The notes beneath the pieces were generated by a model, which was not told the origin of the DNA, did not search any database, and saw only the letters and a program-made list of their open reading frames with translations. A stretch of DNA of 64,000 bases, taken from contig JANCYW010000009.1 of the NCBI GenBank assembly GCA_026184775.1, forward strand, positions 310,001-374,000, in the 5' to 3' direction. This stretch comes from Cyanidium caldarium (lineage: Eukaryota; Rhodophyta; Bangiophyceae; Cyanidiales; Cyanidiaceae). How positions within the stretch are numbered: position 1 is the stretch's first letter; each line of letters starts with the position of its first letter. Position numbers and translations under genes: made by a program. Of this stretch, positions 35,566 through 44,095 are shown piece by piece.

Positions 35566-38085
35566 TTACGAGAACAGACGCGGCTGCCCGCCAACGCCCG
35601 ACTCGAACACCTGATAGCCGACACCTTGCGCCACTGCCCGCGGTGTCTCTCCCGCGTTCTCCACCATTTTCTCCGTCGGGCTTTGAAGTCGCTCCCGTCG
35701 CACCCGCTTGGGGGCGCGGCCGGGCGACGGCACCTCCTCTGCGGTGTCGCTCTCCCGGTCCAACATGTCCTCGCGATCCATCAGCGCATCCAGGTTCGCA
35801 TCAGTGATCTGACCGCCGCTGCCGTACTCGGCCTCGGCGGCCTTGAAATGGAGCAGCGCACGCAGCTCTCGATCCACCTCCTCGGCCGTCATTCCCATGC
35901 TGGCGCACAGCTGGTCGTCTTCCAGCGCCGCCAGCTGCCGCGCCAGCACTTCGTCGAAAGACAGACCGGCGGCTCCTGTCTCCGGCGCGTTCGCCGCCGC
36001 CGCACCCGATGATACTTCTCGGTCCGCGTCCACCTCGCGCCGCACTTCATCCCGGGCAAACTGACTGCGTCGCACCACCAGCCGCTCCAGCTTGCGCTTC
36101 TCCACTGCCCGCTGCAGCATGCTCTCCTCCACCGAATTCGGCGTCACCAGCCGGTACACGTGCACCGGTCGGGTCTGTCCGATGCGGTGACAGCGGTCCA
36201 TCGCTTGCAGGTCCATCTGCGGGTTGGGATCGCTATCGTACAGCAGCACGGTGTCGGCCGCCTGCAGATTCAGGCCCAGACCGCCGGCACGCGTGCTCAG
36301 CAGGAAGATGAAGATATCCGACTCGGGCGCGTTGAATGCCTCCATCTGCTGGATGCGCTCCTCGAACTTGACGGTGCCGTCGATGCGGCAGTACTTGTGG
36401 CCGCGCAGCCGCAGGTAATCCTCCAGTACATCCAACATGGTGGTGAACTGCGAGTAGAGCAGCACCTTGTGGCCGCGTTGTCGCAAGCGCGGCAGCAGCC
36501 GATCGGCCAGCGCCAGCTTGCCAGCCGCCTGCACCAACCGCTCGTCGGTGAGCGGCACCTCGCCGTGGAAATTCTCCTCCGGTTCCGCCAGCAGATACGG
36601 ATGACAACACACCTTGCGCAGCTGCATAAACTGATTCTTGAGCGAGAGGTTGCGGGTAAAGCCGGCGCCGCGCTTGCGCTCCAACACCTCGTGAATGCGG
36701 TTCTGCATGATGGCGTGGTAGTACTCGCGTTGCAGCGGCGTCAGCGGCGCAAACAGATGCACCTCCCGCTTGCGGGGCATGCGCTGCTCCACGTCCGCTT
36801 TCAGCCGCCGCAACAGAAACGGCCGCAGGATGGCATGCAGTTTGGTGACAATGGCATCCTCCTGCTGTTTCTCGATGGCGCCCAGGGCGACGTCGGCCCC
36901 GAAATCGAACCACTCGCGGAACAGCTCCACCGAGTCGAAAATGTCCGGCATGAGAAAGTGTAGCAGCGACCACAGTTCGTCGAGGTTGTTCTGCAGCGGC
37001 GTTCCGGTGATGAGCAGCCGATTGGCGGAGGTGTACGAGCGCAGCTCCCGCACCAGCTGACAATCCATGTTCTTGATGCGGTGGCCCTCGTCGATGATGA
37101 TGTACGCCCAGGCGTGCTTGTTGAGGTGCGCCCGGTCGCGCATGATGATCTCGTAGCTGGTGACCACCACCGGCATCTTGGCGGCGGCGGCGGCTCGCCC
37201 GCGCGTGGGCATGTACTGTTGCCGCAGCAGGGTGCGCTCCTCCTTGGTGCCGTGATACAGCAAAACCGGCACGGCGGGCGCGAAGCGACGGAACTCGGCA
37301 ATCCAGTTGGGGATGACCGTCAACGGGCCCACGATGAGAAACGGTCCACGCACACCCATCTCTCGCAGGTGGCAAATCAGCGCGATGCATTGCACGGTCT
37401 TGCCGAGGCCCATCTCATCCGCCAGAATGCCGTTGATGCCGTTCTCGTAGAGCGACTTGAGCCACTCCAGCCCGGCCAGCTGATAATCGCGCAGGGTGCC
37501 GCCGGTGAGTTCCGCGGGTTGCAGGGTGTCGGCATGCCGCGCCTCGGTGCGTCGCATATCGGTCTGCTCAGCGTCGGCCTGCTGCACCAGCGTCTGCAAC
37601 TTGGCCAGGCCGTCGGCCGCCTGGCCCTTGCCGCGCCGCTTGCCCGGTGAGCTTCCGGCTTGCATCCGCGCCATGGCCGCCTGGCGGTTCGCCTCTTGCT
37701 GCTGGCGGATCTGCTCCGACACCACCGTAGTGTACAGTGTGGCCGCCTTGAGCAACTTGTCCAGGTGCTCGTACCGTCGGCGTCGTTCCTCGACCAGTCC
37801 ACCCGGAGCACTCGGAGTGGGGAGTTGCAAATTCGCTTCGGGAGGCTCTTCATCGAACGACAGGCTATCGGCGCTCTCTGCGCGTTTCGTCTCTGGCACC
37901 CGATCGGTTGTCGACGCCCGTGCGTCCAGCACCGCATCCGATCCGCCGCGCACATCCGACGCGTGCCGCCAAACATCTCCTGAGCTCTCCCCATTCACCA
38001 TTTCCATACAACCGCTCACAGCCGCCCTATTCGACTGTTTCCCTCTACACCCATTCTCTTTCCTCGCGGGCGTCCCCGACCCCAT
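35566..38085 (-). CDS. SNF2-family chromatin remodeller, DDM1/HELLS type
   Basis: The 839-residue protein has the complete SNF2 helicase core: motif I DEMGLGKTVQ, Ia IVGPLTVIPNW, II DEGHRIKN, III LLITGTPLQNNLDELWSLL, IV KVLLYSQFTTMLDVLEDYL, V STRAGGLGLNLQAADTV and VI DRCHRIGQTRPV. The DEGH form of motif II, the short spacing between lobes, and the segment NLSLKNQFMQLRKVCCHPYL fit the Lsh/DDM1/HELLS branch, which maintains DNA methylation by remodelling heterochromatic nucleosomes. I do not see a bromodomain, SANT-SLIDE or chromodomain, which speaks against SWI/SNF, ISWI and CHD classes. An acidic, helical N-terminus (about 1-170) precedes the core. It shares a 232-bp divergent promoter with the kinase. 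Confidence 0.85.
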   Translation of the reverse strand: MGSGTPARKENGCRGKQSNRAAVSGCMEMVNGESSGDVWRHASDVRGGSDAVLDARASTTDRVPETKRAESADSLSFDEEPPEANLQLPTPSAPGGLVEERRRRYEHLDKLLKAATLYTTVVSEQIRQQQEANRQAAMARMQAGSSPGKRRGKGQAADGLAKLQTLVQQADAEQTDMRRTEARHADTLQPAELTGGTLRDYQLAGLEWLKSLYENGINGILADEMGLGKTVQCIALICHLREMGVRGPFLIVGPLTVIPNWIAEFRRFAPAVPVLLYHGTKEERTLLRQQYMPTRGRAAAAAKMPVVVTSYEIIMRDRAHLNKHAWAYIIIDEGHRIKNMDCQLVRELRSYTSANRLLITGTPLQNNLDELWSLLHFLMPDIFDSVELFREWFDFGADVALGAIEKQQEDAIVTKLHAILRPFLLRRLKADVEQRMPRKREVHLFAPLTPLQREYYHAIMQNRIHEVLERKRGAGFTRNLSLKNQFMQLRKVCCHPYLLAEPEENFHGEVPLTDERLVQAAGKLALADRLLPRLRQRGHKVLLYSQFTTMLDVLEDYLRLRGHKYCRIDGTVKFEERIQQMEAFNAPESDIFIFLLSTRAGGLGLNLQAADTVLLYDSDPNPQMDLQAMDRCHRIGQTRPVHVYRLVTPNSVEESMLQRAVEKRKLERLVVRRSQFARDEVRREVDADREVSSGAAAANAPETGAAGLSFDEVLARQLAALEDDQLCASMGMTAEEVDRELRALLHFKAAEAEYGSGGQITDANLDALMDREDMLDRESDTAEEVPSPGRAPKRVRRERLQSPTEKMVENAGETPRAVAQGVGYQVFESGVGGQPRLFS

Positions 38086-38317
38086 GAGTCACCTTGCCCC
38101 GCTACGTTCCCGCCAAGCGGATTCGTGCGAGCGTGCGCGCGAACGGATGCGCGTCGCGGATCGCGTCGCTCCTGTCCGCGGGGACACGCGAGGGCGTAGG
38201 GAGAGCGTCGGTGCAGAGATGGCGAGATGCGTAGGCACGGAATGGACGGTCACAACAATATCGTCTCCTATGCGCTGAAGATCTGCCTTCAACGTCTTCT
38301 CTATTGTCTCATTTTTC
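38086..38317. promoter_or_regulatory. short divergent promoter between SNF2 and UMP-CMP kinase genes
   Basis: Only 232 bases separate the start codons of two divergent genes, so they must share or overlap promoters. The part next to the kinase gene (38260-38317) is relatively AT/pyrimidine-rich. No TATA element stands out. Confidence 0.4.
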
Positions 38318-38971
38318 ATGGCGTTTACTGCGACGCGCACCGTCCTCTTTCTGCTGGGCGCGCCGGGATCGGGCAAGAGCACACAGGGCGCCCGGTTGCA
38401 TCGCCAGTACAGCTGGCCGCACTTCTGTGTGGGTGACTGGTTGCGCAAGCGGGCGGCGTTGGCGGGGGCGGCGGACGGCACGGCGGACGACGTCTTGGTG
38501 GCGGAGGTGTTGCGCGGCGGAGAGCGCATCGTGCCAAGTCGCATCACGATGACCATTATGCAACAAGTTCTGCGGGTCGAGTGGAATGAGCTGGCGAGCG
38601 TGGCCATCGTGGACGGGTTTCCGCGCAACGTCGAGAATGCGACGGCGTTGCAGGAGGCGGGCATGTCGGTGCTCGGTGCGCAGCGCGCGGCGTATCTGTG
38701 GTTGCACCTGCCGGAGGCCGAGGCGCTGCGACGCCTGGCGGGCCGGCGACGGGCAGACGATGTCGACGAGGCGGCTCGGCGGCGCTGGCAGACCTATTAC
38801 CGGAAGACGCTGCCTCTGCAGGAATATTTACGGCGGGAACGACTGCGTCCGGTAGACGCGTCCGGTACCGAGGCACAAGTGGCCGCCCGCATCACCCAGG
38901 CGCTGCACGAGTTGGAGCTGCTGCCGCCGCCCGTTGTCGCCGACGGTCATGCATCCGAGCGCGGTCGATGA
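38318..38971 (+). CDS. UMP-CMP kinase-like adenylate kinase family protein
   Basis: The 217-residue protein is a nucleoside monophosphate kinase: P-loop LLGAPGSGKSTQG, the NMP-site segment VGDWLRKR (usually GDLLR), VDGFPRN and a short LID (GRRRADDVDEAARRRW). The short LID and R-x-DD pattern fit UMP-CMP kinase or short adenylate kinase. It makes UDP/CDP (or ADP) from the monophosphates. Trp in place of Leu in GDLLR is unusual. The start at 38318 gives a normal N-terminus just ahead of the P-loop. Its 3' end overlaps the convergent HemK gene by 25 bp. Confidence 0.85.
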   Translation: MAFTATRTVLFLLGAPGSGKSTQGARLHRQYSWPHFCVGDWLRKRAALAGAADGTADDVLVAEVLRGGERIVPSRITMTIMQQVLRVEWNELASVAIVDGFPRNVENATALQEAGMSVLGAQRAAYLWLHLPEAEALRRLAGRRRADDVDEAARRRWQTYYRKTLPLQEYLRRERLRPVDASGTEAQVAARITQALHELELLPPPVVADGHASERGR

Positions 38972-40413
38972 GCAGGCGTACCGCGCCGGCGCAAGCGCAC
39001 AAACCGCGGCGCGCCGCTCCAGTCGGTTCGCGTCTCCACCCACTCCAGGTTAGGTAGACCGCCTGAAGAACTTTGCAGCTCCTCTTGGATGAGGGGTGGC
39101 TGACTCGGATCCACCTCCATCCACAGCTCGCCGTCTGCGGCTAGCAGTGCCGTGGCGGAGGCGGTATCCGAGGCGCCGGCGCAAGCGCGCAGGATGTCTC
39201 GAATGACGCGCATGCCATCCGGGTCGATGCCCGACAGCGCCGCCGCACTCTCGTATTGCAGAATCTCCGGCGCCAACGCCGGCATATCCCGTGGCGGAAT
39301 GTACGGCGGGTTGGATATTACCAAATCGAACGTCGGGGGCGCCCGTGACGCATCGGCGCCACACCGCGCCCGTTGTTGATGCAGATGCGCGGCGAATTCG
39401 GTGATGCTCATGCGCAGCGCCTGCAGCACCTCAGCGTCGGCCGCGACATCCGAGCGCTCACTGGCAGCGATGTCATTCAGCGCGGCATTCTCCACGGTGA
39501 GCTGCACTGCCTCGGCGCTGGGGTCGATGGCCACCGCCTGCACGACAGTCCCGCGCAGCGCCGCCAGCAACGACAGAATGATGGCGCCGCTGCCGCAGCC
39601 AACGTCCAGTACGCGCAGCGGTCGACCGAGCGGCGTAGCGGGGCGGTTGTGCGTGGCCAAGCATTGCAGAGCGTGCGCCACCAGCTCTTCCGTCTCCGGT
39701 CGCGGTATCAACACCGGCGCCCGCATTTTCAGAGTGAGGCGGTGAAACTCCCAGTCGCCACACAGGTATTGCACCGGCTCGCGTCGTTGTCGTCGAGCAC
39801 ACAGCTGCGAAAACTCCGCTTGCACCCGCGCTATGACTTGCGCAATGGTTCGGTCGGCACCACCTGCACTTACGGCGGTGGCCACGTCTTTTTGGGCGAT
39901 GCGATGCGTCTGCAACGCCGCCAGCAACGCACTGCGCTGCACGGGCAGCGGCAGCAGCAACACCGACTGCCACGCCATCAGCCACCCGGGGCGCGAATTA
40001 CGGGGCAACGCCTCGGTAGCCGCTCGCGCCGCGTCTGCCAAAGCCGGCGTCATCACCTGATTCACCGCCGCGGTCAGCAGGTGCTCGGCGGATAGTCGCG
40101 GCTCGGGCACCTCGGCGAACAGCACGCGCTCGGCATACCTGAGGCACTCGAGCGGTGTGGAGGACAGGCGAATGAGTGGATCGGGAGTCGAATGGGGTGA
40201 GGTGGGAGCGTGTACGTTGGCGTCAGACGCTTGGGTGCCCCGCGCCAGGAGGGAAAGTCGCCGACGCTGCGCAAAGGCGGGCGACACGCTCCGGCCAACA
40301 GGTCGCCGCCGGCAGCGACCGAGAGTGGGGGCAACGCTCGAAGGTGTTCTCCAAACCGCCAACCGCATCCAGGCCTGTATAAAGGACAGGCGCCGTCTCT
40401 GCATGCTTGTCAT
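38947..40413 (-). CDS. HemK/PrmC-type protein-(glutamine-N5) methyltransferase
   Basis: The protein of about 488 residues is a HemK-family methyltransferase. It carries motif I DVGCGSGAIILSLLA and the catalytic FDLVISNPPYIPPRDM (NPPY), preceded by PVQYLCGDWEFHRL and VLIPRPETEELVAHAL, as in PrmC. The enzyme methylates the Gln of the GGQ motif in peptide release factors. The N-terminal 70 residues are basic and rich in Arg, Ser and Pro, consistent with organelle targeting, so an organellar release factor is the likely substrate. It is longer than bacterial PrmC (about 280) through this extension and insertions. Start at 40413 is a best guess; the frame is open to 40542. Confidence 0.87.
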   Translation of the reverse strand: MTSMQRRRLSFIQAWMRLAVWRTPSSVAPTLGRCRRRPVGRSVSPAFAQRRRLSLLARGTQASDANVHAPTSPHSTPDPLIRLSSTPLECLRYAERVLFAEVPEPRLSAEHLLTAAVNQVMTPALADAARAATEALPRNSRPGWLMAWQSVLLLPLPVQRSALLAALQTHRIAQKDVATAVSAGGADRTIAQVIARVQAEFSQLCARRQRREPVQYLCGDWEFHRLTLKMRAPVLIPRPETEELVAHALQCLATHNRPATPLGRPLRVLDVGCGSGAIILSLLAALRGTVVQAVAIDPSAEAVQLTVENAALNDIAASERSDVAADAEVLQALRMSITEFAAHLHQQRARCGADASRAPPTFDLVISNPPYIPPRDMPALAPEILQYESAAALSGIDPDGMRVIRDILRACAGASDTASATALLAADGELWMEVDPSQPPLIQEELQSSSGGLPNLEWVETRTDWSGAPRFVRLRRRGTPAHRPRSDA

Positions 40414-40570
40414 CAATATGCGCTGGGCACTCTTCCGTCCATACTGCCTGGTGTGAACCTCGGCCAGGCAGGTCCCCGGAGGAGGTGCTGCAATTCCCCA
40501 CGTGCGACAACGTCCGCTGTGACCGTTCGGTCGTGTCGGCATGAAGAGCCCCCGGCCATCCTATGAAGCT

Positions 40571-41611
40571 TTATGTACATCGCGCCGGGGTTGCGTATCG
40601 GTCGGGTGAGCGCCACAGTTGCGCCTGAGCCGCGGCATCCGCAAACGGCAGTCCGGTGTGCGGGTCGCGGTATCGAGCCGGTCGACCGGTGACCACGCAC
40701 CGCGTCGATGGTCGCGGAGGCGAGACGGTGGGGTCGGTGGGTGCAGCATCGTCCTCTTTCGTTTGCGGTCGGAGGCGGCCGCGGAGAAACGGTGGGATAT
40801 CGGCGTCGCTGCGAAAGGCCACCCAGCTGTCGATGGCTTCCGCGGTCACCTCGTGCGGTGGTGCGCTCTGGTCACCGTTGCGAAACGCCGTGTGCCATAA
40901 CACGCGGCCTCGATGTCGCGGCCGGTTATGCAGTTGCACACGCGACTTTTCCCTCCACTCATCTTCCAGTTGCAACAGGCGCTGCAGATCGGCCCGGTTG
41001 GCCGGCTCGGTGACCTCTAGCGCCTCTTGCAGGCGCTCCTCTTGGGTGAGCGGCCGCAGCTGCGCTCGATGCTCTGCCATCCGCTCGCGTACGCGCTGAG
41101 CGCGCTCCGCCCCCTCCTGAGCGCGTTGCTCCCGCGCCTGCGCTGCCTCCACTGTGGCTCGCTTGGTCGAGTGTCGCAAACCCTCCCGCATCGCCGACGA
41201 GGCGGTATCGGACACACTCTCCCGTCGCGCCCTCTTTTTCACCGGCACCGCGTCGATTCCCGACTGGCGCCCCTCCGCCGACGGCTCCACGCGCGGACGG
41301 CGCCGACTTTTCTCGTGCGCGCGCTCCACCTGCCGCACCTCTCGCTCGGCCTCCTCGGAGACCGACTCCGCCTCCGCCAGGCCCGCATCCACTTGCTCTT
41401 CGCCGCTGCTCACGGCGTCGTCCGCGTCAGACAGTTGCGACGCCTCGCTCGACCGAAAGTCGTCCTCTTCGGCTTCCTCCCGCAGCGCGTCCTGATTCCA
41501 GAAGAGATCCTCCGCCTCCAGCTCCTCGCCCACCAGCTCGTGCATGCGCCGCCCGCGCGTACTCCGCTGCGGCAGCACTCGCCGCTGACTCGACCCTTCC
41601 ACGTCCGGCAT
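40571..41611 (-). CDS. VPS72: YL1/VPS72 (Swc2) subunit of the SWR1 complex
   Basis: The 346-residue protein has an acidic N-terminal region with an EELEAEDLFW-like start and a long basic/acidic helix (YL1 domain, which binds H2A.Z-H2B), and ends with the YL1_C domain: CVVTGRPARYRDPHTGLPFA, then AAAQAQLWRSPDRY. That C-terminal pattern is diagnostic. VPS72/Swc2 delivers H2A.Z to the SWR1 remodeller, which exchanges it for H2A in nucleosomes. Length matches the family (about 300-360). The ATG at 41611 precedes the N-terminal conserved acidic region. It is divergent from the NOL11-like gene across 186 bp. Confidence 0.82.
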   Translation of the reverse strand: MPDVEGSSQRRVLPQRSTRGRRMHELVGEELEAEDLFWNQDALREEAEEDDFRSSEASQLSDADDAVSSGEEQVDAGLAEAESVSEEAEREVRQVERAHEKSRRRPRVEPSAEGRQSGIDAVPVKKRARRESVSDTASSAMREGLRHSTKRATVEAAQAREQRAQEGAERAQRVRERMAEHRAQLRPLTQEERLQEALEVTEPANRADLQRLLQLEDEWREKSRVQLHNRPRHRGRVLWHTAFRNGDQSAPPHEVTAEAIDSWVAFRSDADIPPFLRGRLRPQTKEDDAAPTDPTVSPPRPSTRCVVTGRPARYRDPHTGLPFADAAAQAQLWRSPDRYATPARCT

Positions 41612-41797
41612 GGCGGGGGAGACAGCAGAGGGGAGGCGGTGCAGCGCAGGGATCCCTCTGCAACCTCAACGCAAGAACCCGAAGGGCTCGGCGCTCCGCT
41701 CGACGGCGCCGACGCGGCGAACGGGACGCCGTCTCGGCGAGTCTGGCGGACGGTCGTGCAGCGTCATGGCCGGTTGATCACGGACGACAAGAGGGAA

Positions 41798-43984
41798 ATG
41801 GACGCGACAGAGGACGATGTGAATGCCGTGGAGGCGCGCGTGGTGATCGAGTGGGAGGGCAATGGAGTTGGCGAGGGCGGAAGCGCGGAGAGGCAGGAGG
41901 ACGGGGTGGCTGCCGTCGATGGATCGTCCACGACGACGTCGGCTGTGGGGGATGCGAGTGAGCGGATAGGGAAGGAATGGGAGGTCGTGGGCGCGATTCG
42001 CACCCACGAAGTGCGATGGGCGTTGGCGCAACAGTGTGAAGGAGCGCGGCAGCTGGCGCTGTGGCGGTGGACGGCGTCCGGGGAGGGACTGGAGCGGTGG
42101 CCGTTGTCGGCGCCCGGTGGAGCGGCGACCGCGGAGAAGTGCATAGCGGGATGTGTGTGGCCAGTGCGCAGCGGATCAGCTTTGGAGGATGAAAACGCGT
42201 CAGATGTAGACACTGAAGAGCAGCTGGGTTGTGCAGTGGTGACCGAGTCGCATCACCTGTTGCTGTGCTGCGGCTCGTACGGTTTGACAGGGGCCACGCT
42301 GCAATGGCAGCAATGTTGGCGCGTGCCGTTGGGAGCGGAGCTGCCGACGGCCTTGCCCAACGGCGATGCGCAGCTCGCGACGCATACACGAAAGACTCGG
42401 AGCGGTCGACGGCCGATGCACGGAGCGGACGGTCGTGAGGTGGACGTGGCCCCGGTTGCTGCCGCTGCGAGGCGTGTCGATCGATGGGTGCTGATGGGTT
42501 GCACCGGCACGCCCTATTGCGTGGTGCTGGAACAACCGGTATGGCGACGGCACGGCGACCGCCATGATGACGAGGACGCGTTGTGGGAGCGACACGCATC
42601 TACAGTACAAAGCGGGCCGTCGAAGCGCCGCCGCCGCCAAGAGACGGCCCAGACGCCGGCTCCTCCCGTCCCCGCTGACCACGGTATGCGCTTGTCAGTG
42701 TGGGACGTGCGATACGGTCGCCAACACTGGATGGCCGGCGTGCACGCCACCGAGATGGCCCTGAACGGCGCCGTGTATCGCATTCCGGTGCCGACGGCGC
42801 TGCCGGGAACTGCGGCGGCCGTCTACGAGGCGCACGCCCATCACCTCCAGATAAGTTGGCGCGGAGTGGTGCATGCGGGGCCGTCGTCCGGTCAACGGCA
42901 CAGCGTGGAGATCAGCGAGCCGGTGACGCTGCCGCAAGTGCTCACGCTGCGCGATATGGTGGCGCAAGAAGTGCAGAGGGCACGTTCCGGGGCGAATGAT
43001 ATCGATCGAATGGCGAAAGGCCACGGCGACGACGGGAACGCGTCCAAGCGCACTGGGGCACGCCAGCACAACCACGGCCACGGCCACGGCCACGCCCGAC
43101 CACCATCCGCAGGCGACGCCGAGAGGCGGGCGGCCACAAATTTGGCAGCGGTCCTGGCCGTGGTGGAGCAGAGCGGATCGACGGCGGCGTGGGGCAAGGC
43201 GTGGCGAGGCGCGAACGCGTCCACGGACGCCGCTAGCCAAGCGTCGGAACGCGATTGGCCGACGATCCTGCAGGGCTGGGAGCGGCAAATGCGCGCTGCC
43301 ATCGCCGACGATGCGCGCCATCGCCGTCGTGCAGACGACGGCAGCGCGTCGGCAATCCACAACTTTTGCGAGTCGCTCTCGCGGCAACGCGTCGACCACT
43401 CGGTGTTGATGCCAGCCTTCTCCGACGCCCGCTCTTTGGCCGAGGTGAGCGATCGCGTGCCGTATCTGCCGCTCGGCTACCTGGTGGCGGCTGCGCCCGC
43501 CGAGGAGATGATCGGCGTGCTGGTGCGGGTCGTGCGGCGGCAGGCGGCGACGGCGACGGCGGATGCGGACACTGCAGCGGGAACCGCTCTGGCCATCGTG
43601 GCCGACTCGGTGTACGCTTACGCTTTCATGTCGCGTGCCGATGTGGTGGAGGCGCTGCGGTCCGTGTCGCTGCGCGATGCGTGTCGCATCCTGCGCGATG
43701 TCGCCGCGCGGTTGCGTGCTGTAAGCGACGGTAGCGCGTCGTCTGCCGATCCCGCCGCCTTGTCGGGCGCGATGCACCTGGCAGCGCTGCTCCTGGACAC
43801 CCACTTGCCGTCGCTGTTGCTCACCGAGCTGCCAGTGGTGATGCAGTTGCACGAGGCGGCGGAGCAATTGGGTCAGTGCCTGGGCGATACTGCTCGTCTA
43901 CGCGGGGTGCTCGACCAGTGGATGGCCTACCATGCCCCGACGAAAGCGTCCATGCGCCATCGCCCCGTGGCGTGCAGAAGGTGA
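41798..43984 (+). CDS. NOL11-like nucleolar protein (tentative)
   Basis: The 728-residue protein has an N-terminal region of repeated strand-like segments with tryptophans and a 'W-D-x-R-Y' element (MRLSVWDVRYGRQHW), suggestive of a divergent beta-propeller, followed by a helical C-terminal half. The last 100 residues (ALSGAMHLAALLLDTHLPSL, then LLTELPVVMQLHEAAEQLGQ) resemble the end of NOL11/UTP8-type t-UTP subunits, which have a similar helix pair with LLDAHF. NOL11 works in early 18S rRNA processing and rDNA transcription. The match is faint and remembered only, so other propeller-plus-helix proteins remain possible. I chose the ATG at 41798; the frame runs open to 41027 but that part overlaps VPS72 on the other strand. 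Confidence 0.45.
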   Translation: MDATEDDVNAVEARVVIEWEGNGVGEGGSAERQEDGVAAVDGSSTTTSAVGDASERIGKEWEVVGAIRTHEVRWALAQQCEGARQLALWRWTASGEGLERWPLSAPGGAATAEKCIAGCVWPVRSGSALEDENASDVDTEEQLGCAVVTESHHLLLCCGSYGLTGATLQWQQCWRVPLGAELPTALPNGDAQLATHTRKTRSGRRPMHGADGREVDVAPVAAAARRVDRWVLMGCTGTPYCVVLEQPVWRRHGDRHDDEDALWERHASTVQSGPSKRRRRQETAQTPAPPVPADHGMRLSVWDVRYGRQHWMAGVHATEMALNGAVYRIPVPTALPGTAAAVYEAHAHHLQISWRGVVHAGPSSGQRHSVEISEPVTLPQVLTLRDMVAQEVQRARSGANDIDRMAKGHGDDGNASKRTGARQHNHGHGHGHARPPSAGDAERRAATNLAAVLAVVEQSGSTAAWGKAWRGANASTDAASQASERDWPTILQGWERQMRAAIADDARHRRRADDGSASAIHNFCESLSRQRVDHSVLMPAFSDARSLAEVSDRVPYLPLGYLVAAAPAEEMIGVLVRVVRRQAATATADADTAAGTALAIVADSVYAYAFMSRADVVEALRSVSLRDACRILRDVAARLRAVSDGSASSADPAALSGAMHLAALLLDTHLPSLLLTELPVVMQLHEAAEQLGQCLGDTARLRGVLDQWMAYHAPTKASMRHRPVACRR

Positions 43985-44095
43985 GGTGGTGGGCGCAGTG
44001 AAAAGCCGCCGATGCTGCCCGCCGGTCAACCACCGGCCGTCCACATGCCACGAACGGTTCTCCCTTCACCCCATCACTTCCCACCCATCTCCCTC

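Noticed and set aside
41027-41797. Open frame extending the NOL11-like gene upstream
   Set aside because: It is antisense to the well-supported VPS72 gene and reads as His/Arg/Leu-rich chance sequence.
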